NCBI RefSeq assembly: GCF_012641405.1
Contig: NZ_JABAII010000007.1
Coordinates: 124,001 to 188,000, forward strand
Length of the DNA: 64,000 nucleotides
Direction of reading: 5' to 3'
Source: Rhizobium sp. P40RR-XXII
Lineage (GTDB): Bacteria > Pseudomonadota > Alphaproteobacteria > Rhizobiales > Rhizobiaceae
The first letter of the stretch is position 1; the number at the start of each line of letters is the position of its first letter. Of the stretch, positions 9,341-19,172 are shown piece after piece. The notes under the pieces are model-generated. The model saw only the letters and a program-made list of their open reading frames with translations. It had not been told where the DNA came from and did no database searches. The position numbers were made by a program, and so were the translations under genes.

Positions 9341-10207
9341 CTAATTCTTCGCCGTCATCACGCGGTCGAGGGCAAATTTCAGTTCGTCCTTGACGCCAGC
9401 CGACATGGCGAGGATATCGCGCGCCTTCAGGAAATCGAGGACGCCTGTGCGGCCGACGGCCGGGCGCAGGAAAATCTGCGGTGCCTGCAGGCGCAGCTTC
9501 AGCGCAATGTTTGACTGCATGGTTAGCTGGCCTGCCCCGAACAGGCTTTCAATGCGGTTCGGAATATGCCGGCCGCCGCCTTCGGGACCGCCGACAACAT
9601 CGATGCCGATGATGATATCGGCAAGTCCGGCGAGATGCTCGTAAGGAACCGGGTTCATGATGCCGCCGTCGATCATCACGCGATCCCCGAGTCTGACCGG
9701 CATGAAGACGGCGGGAATGGCGGCGGAAGCCGCAAGCACCGGAAAGAGCTCGCCCTTTTCGATCACGACTTCAGCCTGATCGTAGTAATCCGTTGTCACC
9801 ACCTTCAGCGGTATGTGCAATTCCGAAAAATTCTCCGGAAATGTGGTCGGCAGGAACGTGCGAAGGATGCGTTCGAGATTGAACTGGCCGAACCGGATGC
9901 TGCGCATGTTGACCGGCCGCAAGCTCCAGATCTTGTTGAGCACGGCGGGACGATTGCCGACCGTTGCAAGCGTATGGTCGCGGATTTCCGCGCCGGTCAT
10001 GCCGACCGCCATGGCCGCGCCCATGATCGAGCCGATGGAAGAGCCTGCTATCGCGACCGGGCGGATGCCGAGTTCGTCCAGCGCCTCGATGATGTGAATA
10101 TGGGCGAGCCCGCGCGCGCCGCCGCAGCCGAAGGCGACCGCGACGCTCGGCATGCCGGAGGCGGCAACCGGGTAATCGCTGCCGACGAAATCAGCATAAT
10201 CGCCCAT
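9341..10207 (-). CDS. Patatin-like phospholipase family protein (RssA-like)
   Basis: A 288-residue serine acyl hydrolase of the bacterial patatin family. The oxyanion motif GCGGARG is at about residues 27-33, the nucleophile elbow GSSIG at 55-59 with Ser57, and the catalytic Asp in DGG at 180-182 (dyad rather than triad). No signal peptide is evident, so it is probably cytosolic or membrane-associated. Substrate unknown; family members release fatty acids from phospholipids or other acyl esters. It follows rsmD by 18 bases on the same strand, which suggests cotranscription. Confidence 0.88.
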   Translation of the reverse strand: MGDYADFVGSDYPVAASGMPSVAVAFGCGGARGLAHIHIIEALDELGIRPVAIAGSSIGSIMGAAMAVGMTGAEIRDHTLATVGNRPAVLNKIWSLRPVNMRSIRFGQFNLERILRTFLPTTFPENFSELHIPLKVVTTDYYDQAEVVIEKGELFPVLAASAAIPAVFMPVRLGDRVMIDGGIMNPVPYEHLAGLADIIIGIDVVGGPEGGGRHIPNRIESLFGAGQLTMQSNIALKLRLQAPQIFLRPAVGRTGVLDFLKARDILAMSAGVKDELKFALDRVMTAKN

Positions 10208-10225
10208 ATCCTTCTCCTTCCCCCG

Positions 10226-10792
10226 TTACGCCGTCCTCGGCTGATAACGGAAGAAATGCATCTTGCTGTCACCGAAGGTCCGTTCCTCCAGAAACAGGAA
10301 ATCCGGCGGCGCGGCAACGGTTACGTCGGAACGCTCCTCGATGATCGCAAGCGCTCCCGGCACGAGCCAGCCGCCGGCGGCCGCTGCAGCAAAGGCTTTC
10401 TCACCCAATCCCTTGCCATAGGGCGGATCGGCGAAGAGAAAATCGAAAGGTTCGAGATTGCCGACGCTGCCGAGATCCGTTGCGTCGCGACGGAGCATGC
10501 GTGTGCGGCCGTGAAGGCCAAGCGCATCGATATTTTCCCAGAGAAGACCCCTGCCCTCGACGCTGCTTTCGACGAAGAGCACATGACGGCAGCCGCGCGA
10601 GGCCGCTTCCAGCCCGACGGCGCCAGTGCCGGCAAAGACGTCCATCATCCGCGTGCTGTCGATGGCGTCAGGGTAGGCGTGGCTCAGGATGTTGAAGAGG
10701 CTTTCGCGCGTGCGATCCGCCGTCGGACGAATATCGTTCGACTTCGGCGTTGCAAGAGAGCGACCGCGAAATTCACCGCCGACGATCCTCAC
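10226..10792 (-). CDS. rsmD: 16S rRNA (guanine(966)-N2)-methyltransferase RsmD
   Basis: SAM-dependent methyltransferase of 188 residues that modifies G966 of 16S rRNA during 30S assembly. SAM-binding motif I reads DVFAGTGAVGLEA from residue 51, and the catalytic motif IV reads DPPY at 122-125. The N-terminal MRIVGGEFRGRSL and RPTADRTRESLFNIL are characteristic of RsmD. It starts 6 bases after the stop of the pseudouridine synthase gene, so two rRNA-modifying enzymes share a transcript. Confidence 0.96.
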   Translation of the reverse strand: MRIVGGEFRGRSLATPKSNDIRPTADRTRESLFNILSHAYPDAIDSTRMMDVFAGTGAVGLEAASRGCRHVLFVESSVEGRGLLWENIDALGLHGRTRMLRRDATDLGSVGNLEPFDFLFADPPYGKGLGEKAFAAAAAGGWLVPGALAIIEERSDVTVAAPPDFLFLEERTFGDSKMHFFRYQPRTA

Positions 10793-10798
10793 CGCGCG

Positions 10799-12862
10799 TC
10801 AGCCCCTGCCGCCCTTGGGGCCGCCCCTGCCGGGGCCACCGCGACCGGAGCCGCCACGTGGACCGCCGGACGGGCGACCTGCGCCACCCGGCTTGCCGCC
10901 AAAGCCGCGCGGGCCACCAGGCTTTCCGCCGGGCTTGCCGCCAAATGATTTGCCGCCGCCCGGCTTCTTGCCGAAGGGCTTGCCGGGTGGCCGATCACCG
11001 AAGGACCGTTCGCCTTGCGGGCGATCACCGAAGGGCCGATCACCACGCGGAGCTCGATCCGCAAACGGGCGCTCGCGCGGCGGATGATCACCCTGGGGGC
11101 GATCGCCGCGTGGACGTTCCGACCGCTGCTCGCCGCCGAAAGACCGGCCGCGCGGACGCTCGTCTCCCTCGGCGCGCGGACGCCGGTCGCCACGGGGCTT
11201 GTCGCCAAACGGACGGTCACCGCGCGGCTTGTCGCCATATGGGCGTTCACTGCGCGCCGGACGATCCCCGAAGGAACGCTCCGAGCGGGCTTCACCCTGG
11301 AAAGACTTCGCGCGGGGCCGATCACCACCCTCCGGTCGCGAGCCACGTTCGCCGCGCGGACGATCGCTGAATGGCCTGTCACCGCGAGGCTTGTCACCAT
11401 AGGGACGATCACCACGGGGCTTGTCGCCAAAGGGCCGGTCGCCGCGCGGAGGACGATCGCCGAACGGGCGGTCGCCACGGGGACGTTCGGAGCGCTTGCG
11501 GTCGAAGTCATCATTATCGCCGCGCGCCTTACGCGGAGCTTCTTCGCTCGAACGGATCCATTCGCCATCCGCCTCGTCGACGCGGTTGACGCGAACGCGC
11601 GGGCCTTCGTCCGGACGGTCGTAACCGCTGCGCTGCGGACGTTCCGCCTCACCGCGCTTCGCGGCGGTCCTCACGTTCTTGGCGGCTTTTGCGGCTGCCT
11701 TCTCACCCAGCGGGCGGGCACCGGGCGCCATCCAGACATTGGCGCTGCGACGCGGGCCGAGCGGCTGGCGCTTTGCCCGGTCGTCGTCCTTGTGGCCGCC
11801 TTCGCGGCGATCGTCGTGCTTGGCGTCGCGCTTCGTGTCCAGACGGCTCAGGGCGCGCTCGCGCTTATCTTCGGGACGTTCACGACGCGGGCGCTCCTCC
11901 TTGGCCGCACGAACCGGGGCAGTGCGAGCCGGCTTGGCATCCGCCTCTTCGGCATCGGCAACAGCAGGAGCATTGTAGAGCGGGGCATCGAAATTCGCCT
12001 TGGCCTCATCGACCAGGCGCGGACCCAGCTGATCGCGCAGCGTGCGGCCGCGCACCTCAAGCACGTGGCCTTCCGGCAACTCACCGAGCTGGAACGGGCC
12101 GTAGGAGATGCGGATCAGGCGGTTGACCTCCAGACCGAGCGCGCCGAGCACGTTCTTGATTTCGCGGTTCTTGCCCTCACGCAGGCCCATGGTGATCCAG
12201 ACGTTGGAGCCTTGCGTGCGGTCGAGCGTCGCATCGATCGAGCCGTAGAGCACACCGTCAACGGCAATGCCTTCCTTCAGCTTGTCGAGCGCTTCCTGAT
12301 CGATCTCGCCATGGGCGCGGACACGGTAGCGGCGCAGCCAGCCGGTCGTCGGCAGCTCCAGAACGCGGGCCAGGCCGCCGTCATTGGTCAGCAGCAACAG
12401 GCCTTCGGTGTTGATGTCGAGGCGGCCGATCGACAGGACGCGCGGTAGCTCTTCCGGCAGGTTGTCGAAAACGGTCGGACGCCCTTCCGGATCGGCATTG
12501 GTGGTCACCAGGCCAGCCGGCTTGTGATAGAGCCACAGGCGCGTGCGCTCGATACCGCGAATCGGCACGCCGTCGACCTCGATCTTGTCGGCCAGGGTCA
12601 CGTTGACCACGGGCGTATCCAGCAGCACGCCGTTCAGACTGACACGGCCATCCAGGATCATGCGCTCGATATCGCGGCGCGACGCCACGCCGGCGCGCGC
12701 CATCACCTTGGAAATGCGCTCGGCCTTTCCATCCCCTGTCACGGTTTCATCCGCCGCCTTGACGGCCGCGGCCTTTGCCGGCTTCGCGCCATCCGATTTC
12801 GTCTGCTTGTCGCGAGCAAAGGGCTTCGACCCAGGCCGCTTGGGCTTGTCATTCATTGTCAT
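10799..12862 (-). CDS. RluB/RsuA-type pseudouridine synthase with long Arg/Gly/Asp-rich tail
   Basis: 687 residues, about twice the usual size. After a Lys/Ala-rich leader an S4 RNA-binding domain spans about 48-95, followed by the pseudouridine synthase domain with catalytic Asp149 in GRLDINTEGL. It probably makes Psi in 23S rRNA (RluB-like) or 16S rRNA (RsuA-like). From about residue 290 the protein becomes charged and disordered. From about residue 440 to the end it is built of repeats such as RPFGDKPRGD and closes with a Gly-rich segment. Long RGD/RGG-like tails are known on alphaproteobacterial members of this family and may bind RNA. Homologous repeats in the DNA make this part prone to length change. 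Confidence 0.93.
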   Translation of the reverse strand: MTMNDKPKRPGSKPFARDKQTKSDGAKPAKAAAVKAADETVTGDGKAERISKVMARAGVASRRDIERMILDGRVSLNGVLLDTPVVNVTLADKIEVDGVPIRGIERTRLWLYHKPAGLVTTNADPEGRPTVFDNLPEELPRVLSIGRLDINTEGLLLLTNDGGLARVLELPTTGWLRRYRVRAHGEIDQEALDKLKEGIAVDGVLYGSIDATLDRTQGSNVWITMGLREGKNREIKNVLGALGLEVNRLIRISYGPFQLGELPEGHVLEVRGRTLRDQLGPRLVDEAKANFDAPLYNAPAVADAEEADAKPARTAPVRAAKEERPRRERPEDKRERALSRLDTKRDAKHDDRREGGHKDDDRAKRQPLGPRRSANVWMAPGARPLGEKAAAKAAKNVRTAAKRGEAERPQRSGYDRPDEGPRVRVNRVDEADGEWIRSSEEAPRKARGDNDDFDRKRSERPRGDRPFGDRPPRGDRPFGDKPRGDRPYGDKPRGDRPFSDRPRGERGSRPEGGDRPRAKSFQGEARSERSFGDRPARSERPYGDKPRGDRPFGDKPRGDRRPRAEGDERPRGRSFGGEQRSERPRGDRPQGDHPPRERPFADRAPRGDRPFGDRPQGERSFGDRPPGKPFGKKPGGGKSFGGKPGGKPGGPRGFGGKPGGAGRPSGGPRGGSGRGGPGRGGPKGGRG

Positions 12863-12934
12863 TTGTTGTTTGCCTGAATTTTTAACGCGTGTTCCTATCA
12901 GGTCACGCCCTTGCGGTTAAGTGGAAAAACTTGA

Positions 12935-13393
12935 ATGGCGGCTACAAATCAATTCATGGAGCTTGCTTTGACCGAAGCGCGCCGCGCCGGAGAGCGTGGC
13001 GAAGTGCCGATCGGCGCCGTTGTCGTTCTCGGCAGCAAGGTCATCGCCACGGCCGGCAACCGCACCCGCGAGCTCAACGACGTCACCGCCCATGCGGAAA
13101 TCGTCGCCATCCGCCTGGCCTGCGAGGAGCTTGGCCAGGAGCGTCTCACGGGCGCCGATCTCTACGTCACGCTGGAGCCCTGCACCATGTGCACCGCGGC
13201 CATTTCGTTCGCGCGCATCCGTCGTCTTTACTATGGCGCCGAGGATCCGAAAGGCGGAGGCGTCGACAATGGCGTGCGCTTCTATCATCAGCCGACCTGC
13301 CATCATGCGCCGGAGGTCTATTCCGGCCTCGGCGAGACCGCATCCGCCGATATCCTCAGAGGCTTCTTTCAAGCGAAACGCTCCGAAGACTGA
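12935..13393 (+). CDS. tadA: tRNA-specific adenosine deaminase TadA
   Basis: A 152-residue zinc deaminase that converts A34 to inosine in tRNA-Arg(ACG). The zinc and proton-shuttle motif HAE is at residues 53-55 and PCTMC at 82-86; C-terminal YYGAEDPKGGG is typical of TadA. It lies divergent to the pseudouridine synthase gene (start-to-start gap 72 bases), so both promoters are between 12863 and 12934. Some rhizobial annotations list it only as nucleoside deaminase; the tRNA role is inferred from the motif context. Confidence 0.95.
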   Translation: MAATNQFMELALTEARRAGERGEVPIGAVVVLGSKVIATAGNRTRELNDVTAHAEIVAIRLACEELGQERLTGADLYVTLEPCTMCTAAISFARIRRLYYGAEDPKGGGVDNGVRFYHQPTCHHAPEVYSGLGETASADILRGFFQAKRSED

Positions 13394-13418
13394 AAGCGGC
13401 AGATTAGGGCTGCCGCTT
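13394..13418. terminator. Hairpin between convergent tadA and lipoprotein gene
   Basis: AAGCGGCAG at 13394-13402 pairs exactly with 13410-13418 around a 7-nt loop. It starts just past the tadA stop, and the lipoprotein gene ends at 13429 on the other strand, so it could serve both. The T-run is poor, so efficiency is uncertain. Confidence 0.55.
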
Positions 13419-13428
13419 CGAGAGCTTC

Positions 13429-14058
13429 TTACTGGAAGGGCTTCCACCAGCTGCTGTTGTTGGACTGCTGCGCAGCCTCCGCATCCTTCTTGCGCTTCTT
13501 TTCCTTCTTGGATTCGGGCGTGCCGAGATCGCTGAGGGCAGCCTGATCGGAAACCTGGCGATATTGCTGCGGCGGGTCGATCAGATAGCGGCGCTGGTCG
13601 ATATAGGTGCCGGCCTGATCCTGGCGCGTGGCGCGATAGGCGGCCGTCTGCTGGGCCTCCGTCATACGGTTTCTGCTGCTGTCGGCCTGGGCCAGCGGCG
13701 ACCGATAATTGACGTCGTTCTTCTTCTGGTCGGCCTCTTCGGCAAGGCGCTTGCGGGCGTCTTCCGGCGATTCGAGCCAAGCCGGATTGTCCTTGCTTGC
13801 CAGCGACTCCTGCGGCGCGGTCAGAGTATCCTTGGCACCACCGACAACCAGACCGGGGCGGTTCGGATATTTCACGCCCTTCGCTTTCGGCGTTGCGGCC
13901 GAAACAGAGGCAATATCGCCGAGGTCGTCCAGGAGCTGCACGCCGGCCGTCTTGTCGGTGCCATAGGTCGGGCTGCTCAGGCAACCGGACATTGCGCCAC
14001 AGCCAACCACAAGTGCCGCCAAGCTGACGCCGATACGAACCTTATGCATCGCTCTCAT
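13429..14058 (-). CDS. Putative lipoprotein, function unknown
   Basis: A 209-residue protein with a lipoprotein-like leader: positive start (MRAMHKVRIG), hydrophobic core, then GAMSGC, a slightly off-consensus lipobox with the cysteine at about residue 26. The mature part is polar and Gln/Lys-rich, with a basic KKEKKRKKDAEAAQQ stretch near the C-terminus and no recognised domain. I take the first ATG because GGAAGG lies a good distance upstream. It follows ileS on the same strand with a 134-base gap. Likely anchored in the envelope; no function can be assigned. Confidence 0.75.
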   Translation of the reverse strand: MRAMHKVRIGVSLAALVVGCGAMSGCLSSPTYGTDKTAGVQLLDDLGDIASVSAATPKAKGVKYPNRPGLVVGGAKDTLTAPQESLASKDNPAWLESPEDARKRLAEEADQKKNDVNYRSPLAQADSSRNRMTEAQQTAAYRATRQDQAGTYIDQRRYLIDPPQQYRQVSDQAALSDLGTPESKKEKKRKKDAEAAQQSNNSSWWKPFQ

Positions 14059-14192
14059 GAAAACCCTTCCCAGCCATGCCGGAATAAACGTAACAGGACC
14101 CCAATAGACGGCAACTGCCGTAAAAATCGGGCCATTTTCAGGCAGCTTTTACCGGATGAACGCCGCAAAGGCAATTCATCCGGCAACTTTCT

Positions 14193-17075
14193 TCAGTTGA
14201 CAGCCATCAGCTCTCGCAATGCCGCGGCATCGCGAGCCGAGACATCCGGATATTCCGGATCGGAACCGACATCGGCGGTGATGCGCCAGGAACGGGCGCA
14301 TTTGCGGCCTTCGGCAAGCTTCGGAACCACGCTGATCCTAGCGGTGTCATCAAGGCGGAATGCCTCCGCCGGACCTTCACTGCCAAGGATGGTGATGCCC
14401 GAGGTGATGCAGATTTCGGAGAAATCCTGCCCTTCAAGTACCTTCATCAGCTCCGGATCGGCGACATAGACAACCGGGGCAGCTTCCAGCGATGAGCCGA
14501 TGCGCTTGTCCTTGCGTTCGATTTCCAGTGCGCCGGTGACGACGCTGCGCACGGCGCGGATCTTCTTCCACTTCTCGGCCAGCGCCTCGTTCTTCCATTC
14601 AGCGGGAATGGCGACGAATTGCTCGAGATGAACCGAGACCGCCGAGGGATTGCGCGACAGCCATGCCTCCTCCGTGGTGAAGGGCAGCATCGGCGCCAGC
14701 CACGTCACCATGCAATCGAAGATCGTGCGGATGACGGCGAGCGAAGCGCGGCGGCGCAGGCTCGACGGCGCATCGCAGTAGAGCGCATCCTTGCGGACAT
14801 CGAAATAGAAGGCCGAAAGCTCGACATTGGCAAAATCGATCAAGGCGCGGGCAATGCGCTTGAAGTCGAAGGCGTCGTAGCTTTCACGCACCAGCTCGTC
14901 GAGTTCGGCGAGGCGATGCAGCATAAGCCGCTCCAGCTCCGGCATGTCGGCATAGGCGATCACTTCACCCTTGTCGTGCGCCAGCGTGCCGAGCATCCAG
15001 CGGATAGTGTTGCGCAGCTTGCGATAGGCATCGACATTGGTCTGGATGATGGCCTTGCCGAGGCGCTGGTCTTCCCAATAGTCCGTGGTCATGACCCAGA
15101 GGCGCAGGATATCGGCGCCGGCATCCTTCATCACGTCCTGCGGAGCGACGACATTGCCGAGCGACTTCGACTGCTTGCGGCCCTGCTCGTCCATGGTGAA
15201 GCCGTGCGTGACGACCGTGTCGTAGGGCGCGCGGCCCCGGGTCGCGGCGCTTTCGAGCAGCGACGAATGGAACCAGCCGCGATGCTGATCGGAGCCTTCG
15301 AGATAGACGTCAGCCGGCCACTTCAGGTCCGGACGGTCTTCCAGCGTGAAGGTGTGGGTCGAACCGGAATCGAACCAGACATCGAGGATGTCCATGACCT
15401 GCGTCCAGGGCTCGTTGGCCTTCTCGCCGAGGAAACGCTCGCGCGCGCCTTCGGCGAACCAGGCATCGGCGCCTTCCTGTTCGAAAGCCTCGAGGATGCG
15501 GGCGTTGACGCCGTCATCCTGCAGGATGTTGCCCTGCTCGTCGACGAAGATCGCGATCGGCACGCCCCAGGCACGCTGGCGCGAGAGTACCCAATCCGGG
15601 CGCTGCTCTATCATGGCGCGCAGACGGTTCTGGCCGGCTGATGGCACGAAACGGGTATCGTCGATCGCCTTGAGCGCACGGGTACGCAGCGTCGAACCGT
15701 CCGCGAAGTCCTTGTCCATGTAGACGAACCACTGCGGCGTGTTGCGGAAGATGACCGGCTTCTTCGAGCGCCAGGAATGCGGATAGGAGTGCTTGATCCT
15801 GCCGCGCGCAAACAGCGTATTCGTCTCGATCAGCGCCTTGATGACGAGATCGTTGGCATTGCCCTTCTTGCCGTTGTCGTCCATGACACGGCCACCCTCG
15901 AAGCCGGGGGCATCGGCGGTATAGAAGCCGGCGTCATCGACCGGGAACGGAATGGTGGAGGAGATACCGCGCTTTTCGAGGTCGCGGGCGTGCGACGTCC
16001 AGGCATCAAAGTCCTCGCGGCCGTGGCTGGGAGACGTGTGCACGAAGCCGGTGCCGGCATCGTCGGTCACGTGGTCGCCATCAAGCAACGGTACCTTGAA
16101 GCCATAGCCGAGTGTAGCGAGCGGATGGGCGCAGGTGAGTGCGGCCAGATCGTCGGCGGTCACATCGCCCAGGCGCTTGTACTGCAGCTTTGCCTTGGCG
16201 AAGGATTCCTCTGCCAGCTTGTCGGCGAAGATCAACTTTTCGCCGGGGCGCGGGCCGAAGTCATTGACCGCTTCCGTGACTTCATAGAGTCCGTAGGACA
16301 CGCGCGAGGAATAGGCGATCGCGCGGTTGCCGGGGATCGTCCACGGCGTGGTCGTCCAGATGACGACGAAGGCGCCGGCGAGACCAGCCGAGCCTTCAGC
16401 CACCGGGAATTTCACCCAGATCGCATCGCTCTCGACGTCGGCATATTCGACTTCGGCTTCGGCAAGGGCCGTGCGCTCGACGACGGACCACATGACCGGC
16501 TTGGAACCGCGGTAAAGCTGACCGGTGCGGGCGATCTTCAAAAGCTCGCCGGCGATGCGGGATTCCGCATGGAAATTCATGGTCAGATAGGGATTGTCGA
16601 AATCACCCGTGATGCCGAGGCGCTTGAACTCCTCGGACTGGATCTTGATCCAGCCGGCAGCAAAATCGCGGCATTCCTGGCGAAACTCGTTCACCGGAAC
16701 CTCGTCCTTGTTCTTGCCCTTCTCGCGGTATTTTTCCTCGATCTTCCATTCGATCGGCAGGCCGTGGCAATCCCAGCCGGGGACATAGTTGCTGTCATAG
16801 CCGCGCATCTGGAACGAGCGGGTGATGACGTCCTTCAGGATCTTGTTCAGCGCATGGCCGATATGGATGTGGCCGTTGGCATAGGGTGGGCCGTCGTGCA
16901 GCACGAACTTCTCGCGGCCGGCAGCGGAGGCGCGGAGCTTCTTATAGAGGTTCATCTCCTCCCAGCGCTTCACCAGCTCCGGCTCCTTCTGCGGCAGCCC
17001 GGCGCGCATCGGAAAATCGGTTTCCGGCAGGTAAAGGGTCTTGGAGTAATCCATCTTTTCAGCGGTATCGGTCAT
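14193..17075 (-). CDS. ileS: Isoleucyl-tRNA synthetase
   Basis: Class I aminoacyl-tRNA synthetase of 960 residues that charges tRNA-Ile, with an editing (CP1) domain. The HIGH signature is at residues 71-74 ([12 protein letters not shown]) and the KMSKS-type loop reads KQSKS. I start at the ATG at 17075 ([12 protein letters not shown]); an in-frame ATG 19 codons upstream adds a sequence with no family character. The C-terminal zinc knuckle present in many bacterial IleS proteins is reduced here to KCARSW, with the other cysteines missing, as in many alphaproteobacterial enzymes. Confidence 0.96.
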   Translation of the reverse strand: MTDTAEKMDYSKTLYLPETDFPMRAGLPQKEPELVKRWEEMNLYKKLRASAAGREKFVLHDGPPYANGHIHIGHALNKILKDVITRSFQMRGYDSNYVPGWDCHGLPIEWKIEEKYREKGKNKDEVPVNEFRQECRDFAAGWIKIQSEEFKRLGITGDFDNPYLTMNFHAESRIAGELLKIARTGQLYRGSKPVMWSVVERTALAEAEVEYADVESDAIWVKFPVAEGSAGLAGAFVVIWTTTPWTIPGNRAIAYSSRVSYGLYEVTEAVNDFGPRPGEKLIFADKLAEESFAKAKLQYKRLGDVTADDLAALTCAHPLATLGYGFKVPLLDGDHVTDDAGTGFVHTSPSHGREDFDAWTSHARDLEKRGISSTIPFPVDDAGFYTADAPGFEGGRVMDDNGKKGNANDLVIKALIETNTLFARGRIKHSYPHSWRSKKPVIFRNTPQWFVYMDKDFADGSTLRTRALKAIDDTRFVPSAGQNRLRAMIEQRPDWVLSRQRAWGVPIAIFVDEQGNILQDDGVNARILEAFEQEGADAWFAEGARERFLGEKANEPWTQVMDILDVWFDSGSTHTFTLEDRPDLKWPADVYLEGSDQHRGWFHSSLLESAATRGRAPYDTVVTHGFTMDEQGRKQSKSLGNVVAPQDVMKDAGADILRLWVMTTDYWEDQRLGKAIIQTNVDAYRKLRNTIRWMLGTLAHDKGEVIAYADMPELERLMLHRLAELDELVRESYDAFDFKRIARALIDFANVELSAFYFDVRKDALYCDAPSSLRRRASLAVIRTIFDCMVTWLAPMLPFTTEEAWLSRNPSAVSVHLEQFVAIPAEWKNEALAEKWKKIRAVRSVVTGALEIERKDKRIGSSLEAAPVVYVADPELMKVLEGQDFSEICITSGITILGSEGPAEAFRLDDTARISVVPKLAEGRKCARSWRITADVGSDPEYPDVSARDAAALRELMAVN

Positions 17076-17375
17076 AGTCGTGACAATTGCCTCGGTGTCT
17101 CGGGCGTCTTGCGCCTGAACTGGCGCAGCCATATGGGGATTTTTCGGCGGCGGAAAGCGCCTCGTGAACGAGACGCCGAAAACCCGGACCTTCCGGCAGC
17201 TTACAGCGCGCGGAAGGCCGGGCCAATAATTCGTATCGAGTGGCTCAGCCGAAATTGGGTCATGGTCGCCGGTTCATAGGCGTTTTTTCCACGGAAAGGA
17301 AGAGGAAACAACGCCGGCAACGCACGGAAAAGCCGCGGACGTTGCCGCCCGCGGCCGATGAGGAGCTCCGGCCCG
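17076..17375. other. Intergenic region between mctP-like gene and ileS
   Basis: No gene is seen. It should contain the ileS promoter and the 3' end of the permease transcript. A possible terminator for the permease is an inverted repeat, GGCAACG at 17316-17322 with its complement at 17340-17346, followed on the minus strand by a T-rich stretch. No T-box or other leader is recognised. Confidence 0.45.
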
Positions 17376-18851
17376 TCAGGCGCGTGCTGTCGCGCGCGCC
17401 GGCATGACGGCGTTAAGGATCACGGACACAGCGATATTGGCGGCCAGCGCCAACAGCCCCGTATAGACGGTGAAGCTTGCGTCTCCGAGCGCAACCATGT
17501 GCAGTGGTTTCCAGCCGGCATCCCACACGAGGTAGGTCCCGCCGAAGAAGCCGACGAACCAGCCGGCAAGCAGGGCGGGCGCACGGAACCACTTGGTATA
17601 GAGGCCGAAGACCAGCGCCGGCAGCGTCTGCAGGATCCATATGCCGCCCAGAAGCTGGAGATCGAGCGCGAACTGCGTCGGCAGGAAAATGATGACGAGA
17701 AGCGCGCCGATCTTGACGACGAGCGAGGTCATCTTGGCGACCTTCGCCTCGCCAGCATCAGAAACCTGAGGATCGACGTAAGCCTTCCAGAAGTTGCGGG
17801 TAAAGAGGTTGGCTGCGCCGATGCTCATCACGGCCGCGGGAACGAGCGCGCCGATGGCGATGGCCGCGAAGGCGAAGCCCGCAAACCAGCTCGAGAACAG
17901 GGTCTGGAACAGCGCCGGCACCACGTCATTGGCGCTGTCCAGCTTCAGATTTGCCGCATGGCCCATATAACCGAGCAGCGCCAGGAGACCCAGCAGCAGC
18001 GTATAGGCCGGCAGCAGCACCGCATTCTTGCGGATGGTATTGCCGCTGTTGGAGGCGAAGATGCCGGTGAGCGTGTGCGGGTACATGAAGGCGGCCAGCG
18101 CCGAACCGAGCGCCAGCGTCGCATAGGCGACATACTGGTTACCGCCGAGAAGCAGGCTGCCCGCCCCCTTGGCCTGGAAATCCGCATCGGCTGCCGCAAA
18201 GACATTGGCATAGCCGCCAAGCTTGGCGGGGATCAGGGCAATGGCCGCGATCACCACGATATAGATCATGATGTCCTTGACGAAGGCGATCAGCGCCGGG
18301 GCGCGAAGGCCGGCCGAATAGGTATAGAGCGCCAGAATGATGAAGGCCACCGCGAGCGGCAGTTCGCCATGAAGTCCCAGCGCCTTGAAGACCGCCGTCA
18401 TGCCGACGAGCTGCAGGGCGATATAGGGCATCGTTGCGATGACACCTGTCAGAGTGACCGCCAGTTCGAGTGCGCGCGAGCCATATTGACCATGCACCAC
18501 ATCGCCCGCGGTGACATAGCCGTGATCCTTCGCGCGCCTCCAGAGAAGCGGCATGACCATGAAGACGAAAGGATAAACGACGATCGTATAGGGCAGCGCG
18601 AAGAAGCCATAGGCGCCGACCGTGTAAACCAAGGCCGGAACGGCGATCACGGTATAGGCGGTATAAAAATCGCCGCCGACCAGGAACCAGGTGATCCAGG
18701 TACCGAAGCTGCGGCCGCCAAGGCCCCATTCGTCGATATGGGCAAGGGTCTTCGGCTTGCGCCAGCGGGCGGCTACAAAGCCCATGATCGTGACGAGCGC
18801 CAGGAAGAAGATGAAGACGGCGAGTGCTGTCGGATCGATATCAGTCGTCAT
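17376..18851 (-). CDS. Sodium:solute symporter family permease, MctP-like monocarboxylate transporter
   Basis: A 491-residue inner-membrane protein with about 13 hydrophobic segments and the SSS signature region around MPYIALQLVGMTAVFKALG and the GAALVPAAVMSIGAANLFTRN-like helix (residues about 330-350). The closest family I recognise is MctP of Rhizobium leguminosarum, which takes up lactate, pyruvate and alanine; the substrate here is inferred. Its start overlaps the end of the DUF3311 gene by 11 bases, a common arrangement in which the small partner is needed for or regulates the large permease. Confidence 0.85.
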   Translation of the reverse strand: MTTDIDPTALAVFIFFLALVTIMGFVAARWRKPKTLAHIDEWGLGGRSFGTWITWFLVGGDFYTAYTVIAVPALVYTVGAYGFFALPYTIVVYPFVFMVMPLLWRRAKDHGYVTAGDVVHGQYGSRALELAVTLTGVIATMPYIALQLVGMTAVFKALGLHGELPLAVAFIILALYTYSAGLRAPALIAFVKDIMIYIVVIAAIALIPAKLGGYANVFAAADADFQAKGAGSLLLGGNQYVAYATLALGSALAAFMYPHTLTGIFASNSGNTIRKNAVLLPAYTLLLGLLALLGYMGHAANLKLDSANDVVPALFQTLFSSWFAGFAFAAIAIGALVPAAVMSIGAANLFTRNFWKAYVDPQVSDAGEAKVAKMTSLVVKIGALLVIIFLPTQFALDLQLLGGIWILQTLPALVFGLYTKWFRAPALLAGWFVGFFGGTYLVWDAGWKPLHMVALGDASFTVYTGLLALAANIAVSVILNAVMPARATARA

Positions 18852-19038
18852 GGCGCATGCTCCGGTAGGCGATCCATGTCAGGACGGCAGTGATCGGCAC
18901 CCAGGCCAGCTGATACCAGTAGAAAAAGGGGAAACCGAACAGCACCGGATCGTGACTGTTATAGAAGGGAACCCAAAGCAAGCCTATGTAGGGAATGACG
19001 AGCAGCCAGCAGGCTGCCGTTCCGAAACGTTTGTCCAT
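18841..19038 (-). CDS. DUF3311 small membrane protein, partner of the SSS permease
   Basis: A 65-residue protein, MDKRFGTAACWLLVIPY onward, with two predicted membrane helices separated by a short loop (YNSHDPVLFGFPFFYW) and a basic C-terminus. DUF3311 proteins sit directly upstream of SSS permeases, as here, and overlap them. The upstream in-frame ATG at 19161 would add 41 residues without membrane or family character, so I start at 19038. It probably acts as an accessory subunit; this is inferred from gene pairing only. Confidence 0.85.
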   Translation of the reverse strand: MDKRFGTAACWLLVIPYIGLLWVPFYNSHDPVLFGFPFFYWYQLAWVPITAVLTWIAYRSMRHDD

Positions 19039-19172
19039 CTCGTGCGCCTCTCGGAAAAATGGGTGCCGCGACTCGCACCCAGCTATATGAGCATTGCAGC
19101 ATCTTCCTACCCCGCTCAAGGCAAAAACATACTGCACCGCCGCAATCTCCGCGCGCAGCATGCCGAATAAAA

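Noticed and set aside
11015..12448. A 477-codon plus-strand frame across the pseudouridine synthase tail
   Set aside because: Repetitive because its complement is repetitive; no independent start context or family match.
15777..17279. A 500-codon plus-strand frame
   Set aside because: Antisense to ileS, no recognisable domain.
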